A stretch of DNA of 40,248 nucleotides from NCBI GenBank assembly GCA_001805055.1, contig MHDZ01000094.1, positions 1 through 40,248 of the forward strand. Reading direction: 5' to 3'. This DNA is from Nitrospirae bacterium GWC2_57_13 (GTDB taxonomy: Bacteria > Nitrospirota > UBA9217). Both the position numbers and the translations under genes were made by a program. The notes below the pieces were generated by a model, which searched no databases, was not told the DNA's origin, and saw nothing but the letters and a program-made list of their open reading frames with translations. This document shows positions 1 to 8,007 of this stretch, piece by piece (position 1 is the stretch's first letter; every line of letters starts with the position of its first letter).

Positions 1-136
1 AAACAGGGCTCAGCCAGGCTGCGAGGGGGATCACCCATTTGCCGTTCGAAAAGAGGAGCAGCACAGCGCCGATCGCCAGCCAACAATATGGCCGGAGGTG
101 CGGCCTGTTCTTGATATATGAGGATGTCGCTGTCAT
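1..136 (-). CDS. Apolipoprotein N-acyltransferase-like membrane protein, N-terminal fragment
   Basis: An open frame starts at an ATG (134-136, minus strand) and runs off the left edge of the window, so only about 45 residues are visible. They give a short polar N-terminus with several basic residues, then a hydrophobic stretch with the pattern AIGAVLLLF-SNGKW-VIPLAAWLSPV. From memory, this resembles the first membrane segment of Lnt-like (nitrilase-superfamily) acyltransferases, in which a phrase like 'IPLAAWLAPV' recurs. The gene follows the Omp85-like gene on the same strand with a gap of about 105 bases. No strong ribosome binding site is visible. The identification rests on one short segment and remains tentative. 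Confidence 0.45.
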   Translation of the reverse strand, partial: MTATSSYIKNRPHLRPYCWLAIGAVLLLFSNGKWVIPLAAWLSPV

Positions 137-241
137 GCTGGCCCCGCCACTATCCGCTCTTGCCACAGAATGCGCATTCCCCTTATGCAGCACTGTTGTT
201 CTGAATGCACAGCCTGACACGCTCACGAACTTTGCATCACA

Positions 242-1627
242 TCAGAAGCTGTTGCCGAAACCGACGACAAGGTTCGTTCCTTCAGAGGAGAAACCGACAT
301 CAGCCCGGAACAGGGCCATACGCTCGAGGGTAAAGCGGAAGCTGAGTCCGTAGCTGATATAGGTCTCGGCAGAAGTCAGCGCGTGCAGCGCCGGCGCCAC
401 GGTGCCGGCATCGTAAAACAGGGCGAGACCGAGGCGTTCTGCCCGGATCGAATCGTTCAACGAGAACCCGCGGGGAAAGACCCAGAACCGGTATTCAGCG
501 CTAACGTGCCAAAGCGCCCGGTCCGTAAAGCGGTTGGCAATGTATCCGCGCAGCGTCTGCGAACCGCCGAGGGTCGGGAGCGCCCAGAACGGGAGATCAC
601 CCTCTGTCCAGTGTACGTGCCCTCCCAGGGCAAGGACATCGGTCGGCGGATGTTCCTCGTTGGCGTCGCCTCCGTCATGAAAGAGGCCCGGAACTTTTTT
701 CACCATGTTGCCGCTTACTTTATAGATCGCCGCTGTTCCCCTTCCTGTCTTGGTGGGCGCCCCGTCGACACTTGCTTCGATCATCCATCCCTTGTAGGGC
801 GTATGCTGGCTGTCACGCGTATCGTAGCGCAGCATGCCATTGACCCACAGAATGTCGAAACTGTCCGCTGCGTTGAAAAGGCCGGGAAATGCCGCATCCG
901 TCGTCGGCCGGTCGCTCACGCGCCCGGGAGAAAGATTGTGACGATAGCCGGTAAGGCCCAGGCTGAACAGAAGATCATCTCCTGGATCAGGCAGCGTCTT
1001 CTGCAGGCTGACGATAAAGCCGCTGGCTTCGTCGGTATAACTCGTTTCATTATCAGCCGTGGTATCAGGCCCGATGCCGAAAAACCGCCGCGTCAGGGTC
1101 CGGCTGTAACCGACCCCTGCCTGGACCATGCTCCGTTCTTCCAGGATCACCCCGCCGTTCTCCAACTCGCGGTGGTTCAGGTACCGCCGCCATCCGATCC
1201 CGACGGCCTTCTGTCCTTCCGTCGTATAGGTGAAGCCCGTACCGGCGAATTCCCGACGCCGCTGCTGCCGGAAATCACTGTCAAATAGCAGAATGCCGGC
1301 TCCAGCGCCGATATCCTGCTCGTAAAAAACAGAGGGTATGATGAAGTTGCTGACGGTGAACCGTTGCAGGATCGTGCCGGGCTTGATCCTGCCTTCGGGG
1401 ACATAGCGCCACCGCTCCGGATTCTTAATGCCTTCAGGCAGTTCCGGCCGCGGAATGCGCCCGTCCTTCCCCAACCCCTCATGGGGGTTAAAGCTGGAGA
1501 GCGAGGCGACCTCGTGAGATCGCTCTTCGGGGTCTGCTGCGCCGGGCTTTTCTTCCTGACCGCGGGACAGCGAAGAAGAGAAGAGGCACAGAATGATTAC
1601 TATGGCCATGAAAAGCGTTTGTTTCAT
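242..1627 (-). CDS. Omp85-type outer membrane beta-barrel protein without POTRA domains
   Basis: A 461-residue protein with a Sec signal peptide (residues 1 to about 23, hydrophobic core IVIILCLF). It continues as a beta-barrel of alternating strands and ends in a terminal phenylalanine (VVGFGNSF), as expected of outer-membrane proteins recognised by BAM. Near residues 345-375 it carries LGGSQTLRGY followed by RFTDRALW and EYRFW, the signature region of the D15/BamA/TamA surface-antigen domain. The N-terminal part (residues 25-90) is too short for POTRA repeats, so this is a stand-alone barrel like the 'surface antigen' proteins of many environmental bacteria, not BamA itself. Substrate unknown. 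The Lnt-like fragment lies downstream on the same strand. Confidence 0.82.
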   Translation of the reverse strand: MKQTLFMAIVIILCLFSSSLSRGQEEKPGAADPEERSHEVASLSSFNPHEGLGKDGRIPRPELPEGIKNPERWRYVPEGRIKPGTILQRFTVSNFIIPSVFYEQDIGAGAGILLFDSDFRQQRRREFAGTGFTYTTEGQKAVGIGWRRYLNHRELENGGVILEERSMVQAGVGYSRTLTRRFFGIGPDTTADNETSYTDEASGFIVSLQKTLPDPGDDLLFSLGLTGYRHNLSPGRVSDRPTTDAAFPGLFNAADSFDILWVNGMLRYDTRDSQHTPYKGWMIEASVDGAPTKTGRGTAAIYKVSGNMVKKVPGLFHDGGDANEEHPPTDVLALGGHVHWTEGDLPFWALPTLGGSQTLRGYIANRFTDRALWHVSAEYRFWVFPRGFSLNDSIRAERLGLALFYDAGTVAPALHALTSAETYISYGLSFRFTLERMALFRADVGFSSEGTNLVVGFGNSF

Positions 1628-1780
1628 CTATCCACCCATACGAACAAATCGCATGCAGGTCCGCTGCATCGAGAGCGTACAACCATACTATAACGAGTTC
1701 GCTGCAATAGTCAATCAGGAGGCGATGAAAGCGCGAAAAAGGGGGATGGACGGCACCTGCGCGGGAGGAACTGCAATGGT

Positions 1781-2539
1781 CTACATTTGCTTGAAGAGAT
1801 GGGAGTAGGCGCGGCTTACGGGGAGGAGGTCTTTGATGTCCTTGAACCGGATTGTCTGCGTGCCTCCCAGGGAACGATCTATACGGTGAACAGCGTTTAT
1901 GTTGACGATTGACGACCGGTGAACGCGCCGAAACTGTTCGGGATCAAGTTCGTCGCCCAGCGCCGCGATGGTCTTCCGGATCAGGAATTCACCGTCTCGG
2001 GTCCGAACGATGGTATATTTATCCGATGCCTTGAAATAACATACCTCGGCTACAGGGATGAGCTGGACGTCGTTCTTATGCTTCACGTTTATCCATTGCA
2101 GAAAGCCGGCTGATTGCTGCAGTGTCTTCAGAATCTTATCGAGGACACCCGGCAGGTCGGGCTGCGGCAGCGAAGCGAGAATACGTTCCTTCATGCGCTT
2201 GACTGTTTTTTTCAGCCGTTCGCTCGTAACAGGCTTTACCAGATAGTCCAGGGCCTCGTTCTCGAAGGCATCTACCGCATAGCGGTTATAGGCGGTGATG
2301 AAAACTACCATGGCCGTCCCTGCTGTTTTTCTCGCGACTTCTATCCCCGAGAGCCCCGGCATTTTTATATCCAGAAAGACAATGTCCGGCCGCCTCTCCT
2401 CAATGAGGCGCAGCGCAGCATCTCCGTCGCCGGCCTCGCCGCTGATGAGCAGCTCGGGCCAGAGCGTAGACAATTGTTTCTTCAGGTACGTCCGCAGGGC
2501 TTCTTCATCATCAGCGATGACTGCCGTTATTTGTCTCAT
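1781..2539 (-). CDS. LytTR-family response regulator
   Basis: A 252-residue DNA-binding response regulator. Residues 1-120 form a receiver domain with the acidic pair D10-D11, phosphoacceptor D57 (in IVFLDIKMPG) and the conserved lysine in DYLVKP. The C-terminal half is a LytTR domain: YFKASDKYTIVRT, then LDPEQFRRVHRSSIVNINAV and a final SRAYSHLFK. LytTR domains bind direct repeats upstream of target operons through beta strands. The gene overlaps the end of the upstream histidine kinase gene by 29 bases, so the two are translationally linked and should form a pair of the LytS/LytR or YehU/YehT kind. The target genes cannot be told from this window. Confidence 0.93.
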   Translation of the reverse strand: MRQITAVIADDEEALRTYLKKQLSTLWPELLISGEAGDGDAALRLIEERRPDIVFLDIKMPGLSGIEVARKTAGTAMVVFITAYNRYAVDAFENEALDYLVKPVTSERLKKTVKRMKERILASLPQPDLPGVLDKILKTLQQSAGFLQWINVKHKNDVQLIPVAEVCYFKASDKYTIVRTRDGEFLIRKTIAALGDELDPEQFRRVHRSSIVNINAVHRIDRSLGGTQTIRFKDIKDLLPVSRAYSHLFKQM

Positions 2540-3593
2540 AGGGAATGTCGATGACCGCCTTTATTCCTCTTGGTTTATTTTTAAAAAGAGTTACACGTGT
2601 GCCTCCACCATACAGCAACTGCAGGCGTTTCCTGATGTTGTCGAGACCGACACCCTTCCTGCCGTCATTTTCGTTCATTCCCTGCCCGGTATCAGCCACC
2701 GTGATCCTGACGACATCGCTCTCCGGCTCGCAACGAATCGATAGTTCGCCGCCCTCTATCAAGGGCTCCAGGCCGTGCTTTATGGCATTTTCCACCAGGG
2801 GTTGGATCAGCAGCGGTGGAACCTGGACGTCACGGACGCGCTCGGGCAGTTCGATCGTGTAGCGCAGCCGGCTGCTCATCCGCACCGCGCAGATCTCGAG
2901 GTAGTTTTTGACAATGTCCATCTCCCGGGAAAGAGGTATGGTTTCGTCCAGCGCCGTTTCGAACGACACCCGGAGCAGCGCGGTAAAGGATTCGAGCATG
3001 CGCCTGGCCCTCTCCGGTTCTCCATCGATCAGGCTGATGACGGTCGAAAGTGTGTTGAACAGAAAGTGCGGTTCCATCTGCGCCTGGAGCAGTTTGAGTT
3101 CCGTTACGACGGCGTTCTTTTCCGCTTCCAGCCGCTGTACCCGTTCGTCCGATATCCGCTGGAGGGAAAGGAGCAGGTAGCTGATGACCGATCCGAAAAG
3201 GCCGCTGTAGAGCAGGGTGAACCGGAAAGCCTGCCAGCTGTTGCCGGAAAGGGCCGGCGGCATGTTCCCGTACAGCGCGAAGCTGAGAACGATTGAGCCC
3301 GCCGTCATGCCGACTACGGAGCCCGCAATCACGGCTGTCGTGATAAAGGCGACCTGGAGGACCAGCTTCGGGGTCTTGATGACATGGACGGCAGTGAAGA
3401 CGGCGAGGGCGATGGAGATCCCAATGCACTGAGAAAGGATGAAGTTCTCGAGAAACCTGTTCCCGGAGTGGGCCAGGAAAATAAAAAGGGCAATAAGCGT
3501 GTTCGCGACGAGAATGAAGAATGTTTTTTTCAGGGTGAGCTTAAAATGAATAGGCGAGTCATATTTTGGCAAGGCGAACTGGTGCTTCAGCAT
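2511..3593 (-). CDS. LytS/YehU-type sensor histidine kinase
   Basis: A 360-residue membrane histidine kinase. About four hydrophobic segments lie between residues 25 and 145, followed by a short coiled region and the His_kinase motif LQAQMEPHFLFNTL with the phosphorylated H176. The ATPase domain has the N box LVENAIKHGLEP, the G1 box DTGQGM and a G2 region GVGLDNIRKRLQLLYGG. This H-box type (PF06580) pairs with LytTR regulators, and such a gene follows with a 29-base overlap. No extracellular sensing domain is visible, so the signal is probably sensed within the membrane. The ATG start is preceded by AAGGGATG. Confidence 0.93.
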   Translation of the reverse strand: MLKHQFALPKYDSPIHFKLTLKKTFFILVANTLIALFIFLAHSGNRFLENFILSQCIGISIALAVFTAVHVIKTPKLVLQVAFITTAVIAGSVVGMTAGSIVLSFALYGNMPPALSGNSWQAFRFTLLYSGLFGSVISYLLLSLQRISDERVQRLEAEKNAVVTELKLLQAQMEPHFLFNTLSTVISLIDGEPERARRMLESFTALLRVSFETALDETIPLSREMDIVKNYLEICAVRMSSRLRYTIELPERVRDVQVPPLLIQPLVENAIKHGLEPLIEGGELSIRCEPESDVVRITVADTGQGMNENDGRKGVGLDNIRKRLQLLYGGGTRVTLFKNKPRGIKAVIDIPYETNNGSHR

Positions 3594-3676
3594 ACTTCAT
3601 CCCTTCGGGCCGACACCGTCAGTTGAGGATGAACTATACTATCACTAACCAAGCCAGGGCTGCAAGTCGTTCTTTC

Positions 3677-4198
3677 CTACTCCCGCACCCATTCCACCCT
3701 GATCAGCTTGTTGTCATGGGACCAGTGGTATGCAACGTCGCCGCTGAAGGCCTTCTTCACGGCCTTGCCGATCCGCTGGGCCATCTTCTCGTTCGTGGTG
3801 CTCACAACGATGTTTCCGCTCCCGTTCTCCTTTACCGAGATGATCCGCTCGAGGGGATTGAACCCCCGGGCCCGCTCTTCCTCGTTCTTTATGAGATTCA
3901 TCAGGTCCTGCTTGTGCTCCAGTATAAAATCACCGCGCAGCGTAACGATGCCGCCGGCAAAATTGTCCCTGATCTTCCGGCATCCCGGGCAGACCGTCTG
4001 CTTTGTCTCGGGGTCTTTCCGGACCTCCGCGGTCATGCCCTCGTCGGCGTACCATCGCTTGTTCCGGTACACGGCGCCGCAGTCCCCGCACAGCGCGGAC
4101 TTCTTGCTCGCGCCCCGGGGAAGATAGGGATCATCGGACGCTGTTTTCTTGCGATAGGTTAGATTATAGCGCTTGCCCGTTCGTTTTACCGCTTTCAT
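3677..4198 (-). CDS. BCAM0308-like zinc-ribbon protein
   Basis: A 173-residue cytoplasmic protein with a basic N-terminus and two CxxC pairs, CGDC (residues 37-40) and CPGC (about 75-78). The pairs would bind one zinc ion in a treble-clef or ribbon fold. The C-terminal part (residues 85-173) is an alpha/beta domain with NIVVSTTNEKMAQRIGKAVKKAF and a closing HDNKLIRVEWVRE. I recognise it as similar to the BCAM0308 family of conserved proteins, whose function is unknown. The layout of two CxxC pairs plus an RNA-binding-like domain loosely recalls the eukaryotic export adaptor NMD3. It is the last of three closely spaced minus-strand genes (4793 down to 3677). Confidence 0.65.
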   Translation of the reverse strand: MKAVKRTGKRYNLTYRKKTASDDPYLPRGASKKSALCGDCGAVYRNKRWYADEGMTAEVRKDPETKQTVCPGCRKIRDNFAGGIVTLRGDFILEHKQDLMNLIKNEEERARGFNPLERIISVKENGSGNIVVSTTNEKMAQRIGKAVKKAFSGDVAYHWSHDNKLIRVEWVRE

Positions 4199-4252
4199 GA
4201 TCGATGCCTCCTCTCGCGGCCATGATGCCCTGCGGGCAGTTCGTTATGCCCG

Positions 4253-4468
4253 TCATTTGACCTTGCGCTGGATCTCGGGAAACCGCTCCTTGAATTCCGG
4301 ATGATATCGCGCCAGGAAGAGCGTCAGCGCCTTGACCTCCTTTTGGAGGTCGGCCACCTCCTCCTCCACCGTAGCGTCGTGCTTTCTGCTCTTGTCTGCC
4401 AGGTTCGACAGCGCTTTTTCCTGTATTCTGACACGTTCGGAAATATTATTCGTCATTTTTGCGTTCAT
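4253..4468 (-). CDS. Small coiled-coil protein of unknown function
   Basis: A 71-residue charged protein, largely helical, with heptad-like spacing of hydrophobic residues across residues 10-55 (VRIQEKALSNLADKSRK, then VADLQKEVKALTLFLARY). It lacks a signal peptide, membrane segment or cysteines. A purine-rich GGGGGG stretch precedes the ATG. It begins 13 bases after the end of the thiamine-binding protein gene and ends 54 bases before the zinc-ribbon gene, which suggests one operon. I do not recognise a family. The coding call rests on context and clean composition. Confidence 0.55.
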   Translation of the reverse strand: MNAKMTNNISERVRIQEKALSNLADKSRKHDATVEEEVADLQKEVKALTLFLARYHPEFKERFPEIQRKVK

Positions 4469-4481
4469 CCGCTCGCCCCCC

Positions 4482-4793
4482 TTATTTTTTCAGCTCCCTG
4501 CCCAGCTTCTGTTCCACTGACGCGACCTTCTTCTCCAGCCGGTTGTCCATTCCCTTCCGGTCATCGATAGAGACCGAGGTCAACACCCGCTCGGAGCTCT
4601 TCAGCACCTCCTGATGGCACTGTTTCACCACGGCCATCACCGCATCCCACTCACCCTCCAGCACTGTGCCCATGGGTGTGGCCTTGTAGGCGATTCCGCT
4701 TTCTACCACGATCCTGAGAGCCTTTGCAACGGCAGGACTGACGCTGGCGCCCTGACCCAGGGGAACTACGCTGAACTGCACAAGCACGCTCAT
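4482..4793 (-). CDS. MTH1187/YkoF-type thiamine-binding protein (UPF0045)
   Basis: A 103-residue protein with the family's opening VLVQFSVVPLGQGASVSPAVAKAL and central SGIAYKATPMGTVLEGEWDAVM, followed by SSERVLTSVSIDDRKG. These match the MTH1187 (UPF0045) family, small ferredoxin-like proteins that form tetramers and bind thiamine or related ligands. The length is normal for the family. The ATG has an excellent ribosome binding site (GGGAGG, five bases upstream). It is the first gene of a three-gene minus-strand group. No riboswitch is visible upstream, although a hairpin lies at 4875-4920. Confidence 0.85.
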   Translation of the reverse strand: MSVLVQFSVVPLGQGASVSPAVAKALRIVVESGIAYKATPMGTVLEGEWDAVMAVVKQCHQEVLKSSERVLTSVSIDDRKGMDNRLEKKVASVEQKLGRELKK

Positions 4794-5262
4794 GAAACCT
4801 CCCTGGATTGTCTTCTGGATGGCGTGACAACCTCTATTTTTTCAGTACGCTAACAGGCGGGCCTGCAGACGGTGGAGCCCCTCCAGCAATCCCGCGAGGC
4901 GCGGGACGTCCATGGGGCTCATTCGTTCTGCTGATCTAAGTATAGCTCCGGCGGGGAATCATGGCAAGAAATCGCGGTGTGCGCTGACGCGGCTTTGAAG
5001 CCCGGAACATCATCACAAAGTCGCAGCCTTCACCGCACCAGGCATCTGGCTCTGACAAACGTGTGCCTTGCCTGCCGATGGCAGATCATTTTGAACATTC
5101 CTGCTGCATTGATAATTCTTTCCTCCTATGTCATAATGCGACACGTAATCTGGATCGAGCGGCTGATAACCCGTTCAGCGCGAGCTGAACCGCAAAGCAT
5201 GCAGCCTCGATCTCAACGCTATCCAGGTCTTGAGACTGCAACATCGAAAAATCACTTCCCTT
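4794..5262. other. Divergent intergenic region with nested hairpin
   Basis: About 470 bases separate the minus-strand thiamine-binding protein gene from the plus-strand acyltransferase gene. The left part holds a nested inverted repeat: GAGCCCC (4875-4881) pairs with GGGGCTC (4914-4920), and inside it TCCCGC (4890-4895) pairs with GCGGGA (4901-4906). No T-run follows on either strand, so it is not a classical terminator. It could be a leader structure for the minus-strand transcript or a protein-binding site. The rest shows no convincing gene, tRNA or promoter. Confidence 0.4.
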
Positions 5263-6030
5263 ATGACAAGTGCTGCATTAAAAATCCTGGGCGCAGTGCT
5301 GATCGGTTTCGCCTATTTCATTTCATCTCTGATGATCGCCATTGGCTCCTTCACCGGGAAGTCCCGGCGCAGGCGGCTCAGCCGAAACGTGTCCTTCTTC
5401 GCGCGCTTTGCGCTTCGCCTGCTCGTCGTCCGGGTGCGGGTGCGCAGCCGCTCGCGGCTGCCAAAGGCGCCTGCGGGAAGATTGATCGTCTCAAACCATC
5501 TCTCCTCCCTCGACATCCTCGTCCTGGCGTCCCTCATGCCGGTGGTGTTCATCACCTCCGTCGAACTGCGCCGCAGCGGCCTTCCCGGCCTGTTCGCCCT
5601 TGCTGCCGGCAGCCTCTTCGTTGAACGGCAACGGGCCATTGCCCTGCGCGGGGAAATAACAACGATCTCCCGTGCGATAACTCAGGGCTTTTCTGTTGTA
5701 CTCTTTCCGGAAGGGACATCCTCTGATGGGTCCGGCGTCCAGCCTTTCAAGAACGCCTTGTTCGATGCGGCGATCCGGGCCGGGGCTGAGGTGCTGCCGC
5801 TCTGCATACGATACTCAAAGGCGAATGGAAAGAAGATCACGATAGGGGACGGCCATGCCGTCTTTTACCACGGCATCCCGTTCCTCAGGCATGTGCAGAC
5901 GATCCTCGCGCTTCAGACGCTTGAGGCCGAGGTGGCGGTACTGGAACGCATTCCGGCAGGAACGGTCGGGAGCAGAAAAAAAATGGCCTCGCTGCTGCAC
6001 AAGGCAATCAGCGAGGCCTATCATCGTTGA
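5263..6030 (+). CDS. PlsC-like 1-acyl-glycerol-3-phosphate acyltransferase
   Basis: A lysophospholipid acyltransferase of about 255 residues. An N-terminal hydrophobic segment (ILGAVLIGFAYFISSLMIAIG) anchors it to the inner membrane. The catalytic motif is NHLSSLD (NHx4D, with the histidine as general base), followed by the phosphate-binding motif FPEGTSSDG and the downstream LPLCIRY region. The reaction would be transfer of an acyl chain to lysophosphatidate or a related lipid. The start is uncertain: the ATG at 5263 is taken, although a TTG at 5230 extends the frame by 11 residues. Neither has a good ribosome binding site. The gene stands alone between convergent and divergent neighbours. 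Confidence 0.85.
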   Translation: MTSAALKILGAVLIGFAYFISSLMIAIGSFTGKSRRRRLSRNVSFFARFALRLLVVRVRVRSRSRLPKAPAGRLIVSNHLSSLDILVLASLMPVVFITSVELRRSGLPGLFALAAGSLFVERQRAIALRGEITTISRAITQGFSVVLFPEGTSSDGSGVQPFKNALFDAAIRAGAEVLPLCIRYSKANGKKITIGDGHAVFYHGIPFLRHVQTILALQTLEAEVAVLERIPAGTVGSRKKMASLLHKAISEAYHR

Positions 6031-6053
6031 ACATCACGATCTGGAAATGCTCG

Positions 6054-6563
6054 TTACTTCCCCTTCGCCCCCGGCGCCTTTTTCCGCCCTTCCTTCACCA
6101 GCGCTTCCCATGTGGCATAGCGCGGAAAATATACGAGAAAGAATAAAAGCGAAAGACCCATGAAAAGATAGAAATCCAGCGCCTGTCCTCCGAGAAAGAA
6201 CAGCACAAGGCCGTAGATCGCCACCGATTCGCACAACGCGTAGGAAATGACCGCCCCGGTGATAAAATGCTGAACAGCACTTCCCTGCTTCGCCGCCTTT
6301 CCGGACAAAAACAGCTTCTGCAGATATCCGGTGGCGAAGAACAGCACTGTTGTCACACCGAGCAGCGTATACCGCATGATCTCTACTGTCTCGGCCGGCA
6401 TGCGCGGCCTGGCAATTGACGGATCGTCCTTGAAGAACTCGACGACGGCCGCGTAGATAAAGAGGGAAAGGATCATCACCGCGCCGATCAGCGCGGCGAT
6501 CCTGTAGGCTGCCTTCAAGTCCTGCTGAGAACGATCTTCATAGGATATCTTGGTGTCTACCAT
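6054..6563 (-). CDS. Four-helix integral membrane protein, unknown function
   Basis: A 169-residue protein with four predicted membrane helices: about residues 20-43 (IAALIGAVMILSLFIYAAVV), 68-90, 100-122 and 127-150. The tail is short and basic. Helix 3 contains ISYALCESVAIYGLVLFFL, with a glutamate inside the membrane. It resembles the ion-binding helix of F-type c subunits, including AtpE encoded in this same window ([18 protein letters not shown]). I do not recognise a named family. It follows another membrane protein gene on the same strand after about 70 bases, so the two probably share a transcript. Confidence 0.7.
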   Translation of the reverse strand: MVDTKISYEDRSQQDLKAAYRIAALIGAVMILSLFIYAAVVEFFKDDPSIARPRMPAETVEIMRYTLLGVTTVLFFATGYLQKLFLSGKAAKQGSAVQHFITGAVISYALCESVAIYGLVLFFLGGQALDFYLFMGLSLLFFLVYFPRYATWEALVKEGRKKAPGAKGK

Positions 6564-6634
6564 GTGCTTCTTCCTTTCGACCGGTACGGCCGGCGATGCC
6601 CCTTCCGCCGTTCCCGGAACTGCTCCTTTCAGTC

Positions 6635-7165
6635 TTACTGTACCAGCTTCGCAAGGTCCTCATCCGGGATCGGACGGAATGCGTACTTGTATCCAACATA
6701 GATGGCCAGGCCATAAAAGAGCACATCCATGGGCTGGAACGTGGAGACCATGATATCCATGGCCAGCTCGGGCGTCAACCTGCCAAAGAGTTCGAGTAGG
6801 GGGATTTCTTTTTCACGTGATACCATAAGCAGCACAGTCAGGAAATTTCCCATTGCGCAGCCGAGCAACGCGATCGCGCCTCCAGCAATGCCGAAGGGCT
6901 GGTCAATACCCTTGCCGAGCAGCCGCACAGCATAGCCCACGAGGAAACCGACTCCTATGGCCATCCATCCGATCTGATAGTTGGTCAGCACGGTGACGTA
7001 GGCCCAGATTCCCGCCGCGACCGCAGCAGCAGCAAACCCGCCGAGCACGGCCAGGGGGAGGCTCTGGCTGTCCCGTACTTCCTGGAGATAGCTCTGCAGC
7101 CGACGGGGATCGATTTGCGGGACGTTCTGCTTGCCTGCATCCTGAGAAGTGTCCTGTTTTTCCAT
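6635..7165 (-). CDS. Integral membrane protein, unknown function
   Basis: A 176-residue protein. A polar N-terminus (about 30 residues, with QIDPRRLQSYLQEVRDS) is followed by four hydrophobic segments: LAVLGGFAAAAVAAGIWAYV, IGWMAIGVGFLVGYAVRLL, IAGGAIALLGCAMGNFLTVLL and, near the C-terminus, VLFYGLAIYVGYKYAF. The ATG at 7165 is chosen because AGGAGG lies five bases upstream; an in-frame start 14 codons earlier lacks such a site. Related proteins occur widely as uncharacterised membrane proteins, and I cannot give a function. It lies directly upstream of the four-helix protein on the same strand. Confidence 0.72.
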   Translation of the reverse strand: MEKQDTSQDAGKQNVPQIDPRRLQSYLQEVRDSQSLPLAVLGGFAAAAVAAGIWAYVTVLTNYQIGWMAIGVGFLVGYAVRLLGKGIDQPFGIAGGAIALLGCAMGNFLTVLLMVSREKEIPLLELFGRLTPELAMDIMVSTFQPMDVLFYGLAIYVGYKYAFRPIPDEDLAKLVQ

Positions 7166-7365
7166 TCGTTCCTCCTGTAAAGATAGATATGTTCTCACGT
7201 CAGACAACGAAAGTATAGCATGAAATTCGGCGCGTCAGGAGTGGCCATGCTTTAGAAGATAGCAGAAAGCGACAGGATAAATCAAGGCGAAATCGATCAT
7301 CGTTGCGGAGGACGCCTCCGGCTTGACAAGAACGATGCTTTATCCAGTTATGCGTCCTCTACCGC

Positions 7366-7394
7366 TTGACTCTCCCCGTCTCATTTGTTACAGT
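7366..7394 (+). promoter_or_regulatory. Putative sigma-70 promoter of the GNAT gene
   Basis: TTGACT (7366-7371) and TACAGT (7389-7394) are separated by exactly 17 bases, lying about 65 bases before the preferred ATG. They match five of six and four of six consensus positions. No other promoter in this 290-base divergent region looks better. Confidence 0.4.
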
Positions 7395-7458
7395 GCTCTT
7401 GAAATATGCTTTAACAAATCCTGCTGTGATCACAATTTATCGTTCTCAGCATGCCACT

Positions 7459-8007
7459 ATGAAGACGCAAAAATATCCATTGATCATAAAATGCGGTGAT
7501 GAGCATTTCCCTGCCATTCACTCCATCATCAACGACGCATCACGGGCATACAAAGGCGTGATCCCCCCGGACTGCTGGCATGATCCGTACATGAGCAGGG
7601 AGCACCTGCGGCAGGAGCTGGATGCGGGCATCGTGTTCTGGGGGTATGAGCAGGATGGCGAGATTGTGGGGGTCATGGGCATCCAGGAGGTGCAGGATGT
7701 TACGCTCATCCGCCATGCTTATGTGCGCACTGACTTCCGCAACTCGGGCATCGGCGGAAAGCTTCTTTCTCATCTCCTGTCCTTGGCCACAAGGCCGATG
7801 CTCGTGGGCACCTGGGCAGCAGCGACCTGGGCGATCCGCTTTTACGAAAAGCATGGATTCGGGCTGGTCACCTGGGAGGAGAAGGAACGACTGCTCAGGA
7901 AATACTGGTCCATCCCGGCACGCCAGACCGAGACGTCCGTTGTTCTTGCTGATAAGAGGTGGCTTGCAGCATTAGGTTCCAGCGCCGCTACTTCATTCTT
8001 CCCTTGA
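7459..8007 (+). CDS. GNAT-family N-acetyltransferase
   Basis: A 182-residue acetyltransferase. The GNAT core is visible: IVFWGYEQDGEIVGVMGIQ (beta strands 2-4), then VTLIRHAYVRTDFRNSGIGGKLLSHLL with the acetyl-CoA pyrophosphate loop (R/Q-x-x-G-x-G/A, here RNSGIGG), and the final AIRFYEKHGFGLVTWEEKERLLRKYW. The protein is a single-domain enzyme and its acceptor substrate is unknown. The ATG at 7459 is preferred to an upstream TTG, because the extra 31 codons would overlap the promoter-like elements. It converges on the minus-strand amidase gene, overlapping it by 20 bases at the 3' ends. Confidence 0.88.
   Translation: MKTQKYPLIIKCGDEHFPAIHSIINDASRAYKGVIPPDCWHDPYMSREHLRQELDAGIVFWGYEQDGEIVGVMGIQEVQDVTLIRHAYVRTDFRNSGIGGKLLSHLLSLATRPMLVGTWAAATWAIRFYEKHGFGLVTWEEKERLLRKYWSIPARQTETSVVLADKRWLAALGSSAATSFFP

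Noticed and set aside
383-1288. Plus-strand frame opposite the Omp85-like gene
   Set aside because: The minus-strand product has a signal peptide, barrel pattern and terminal Phe; the plus-strand frame has none of these.
4977-5624. Plus-strand 215-codon frame overlapping the acyltransferase gene
   Set aside because: It runs through the PlsC-like gene in another frame and has no recognisable motif.
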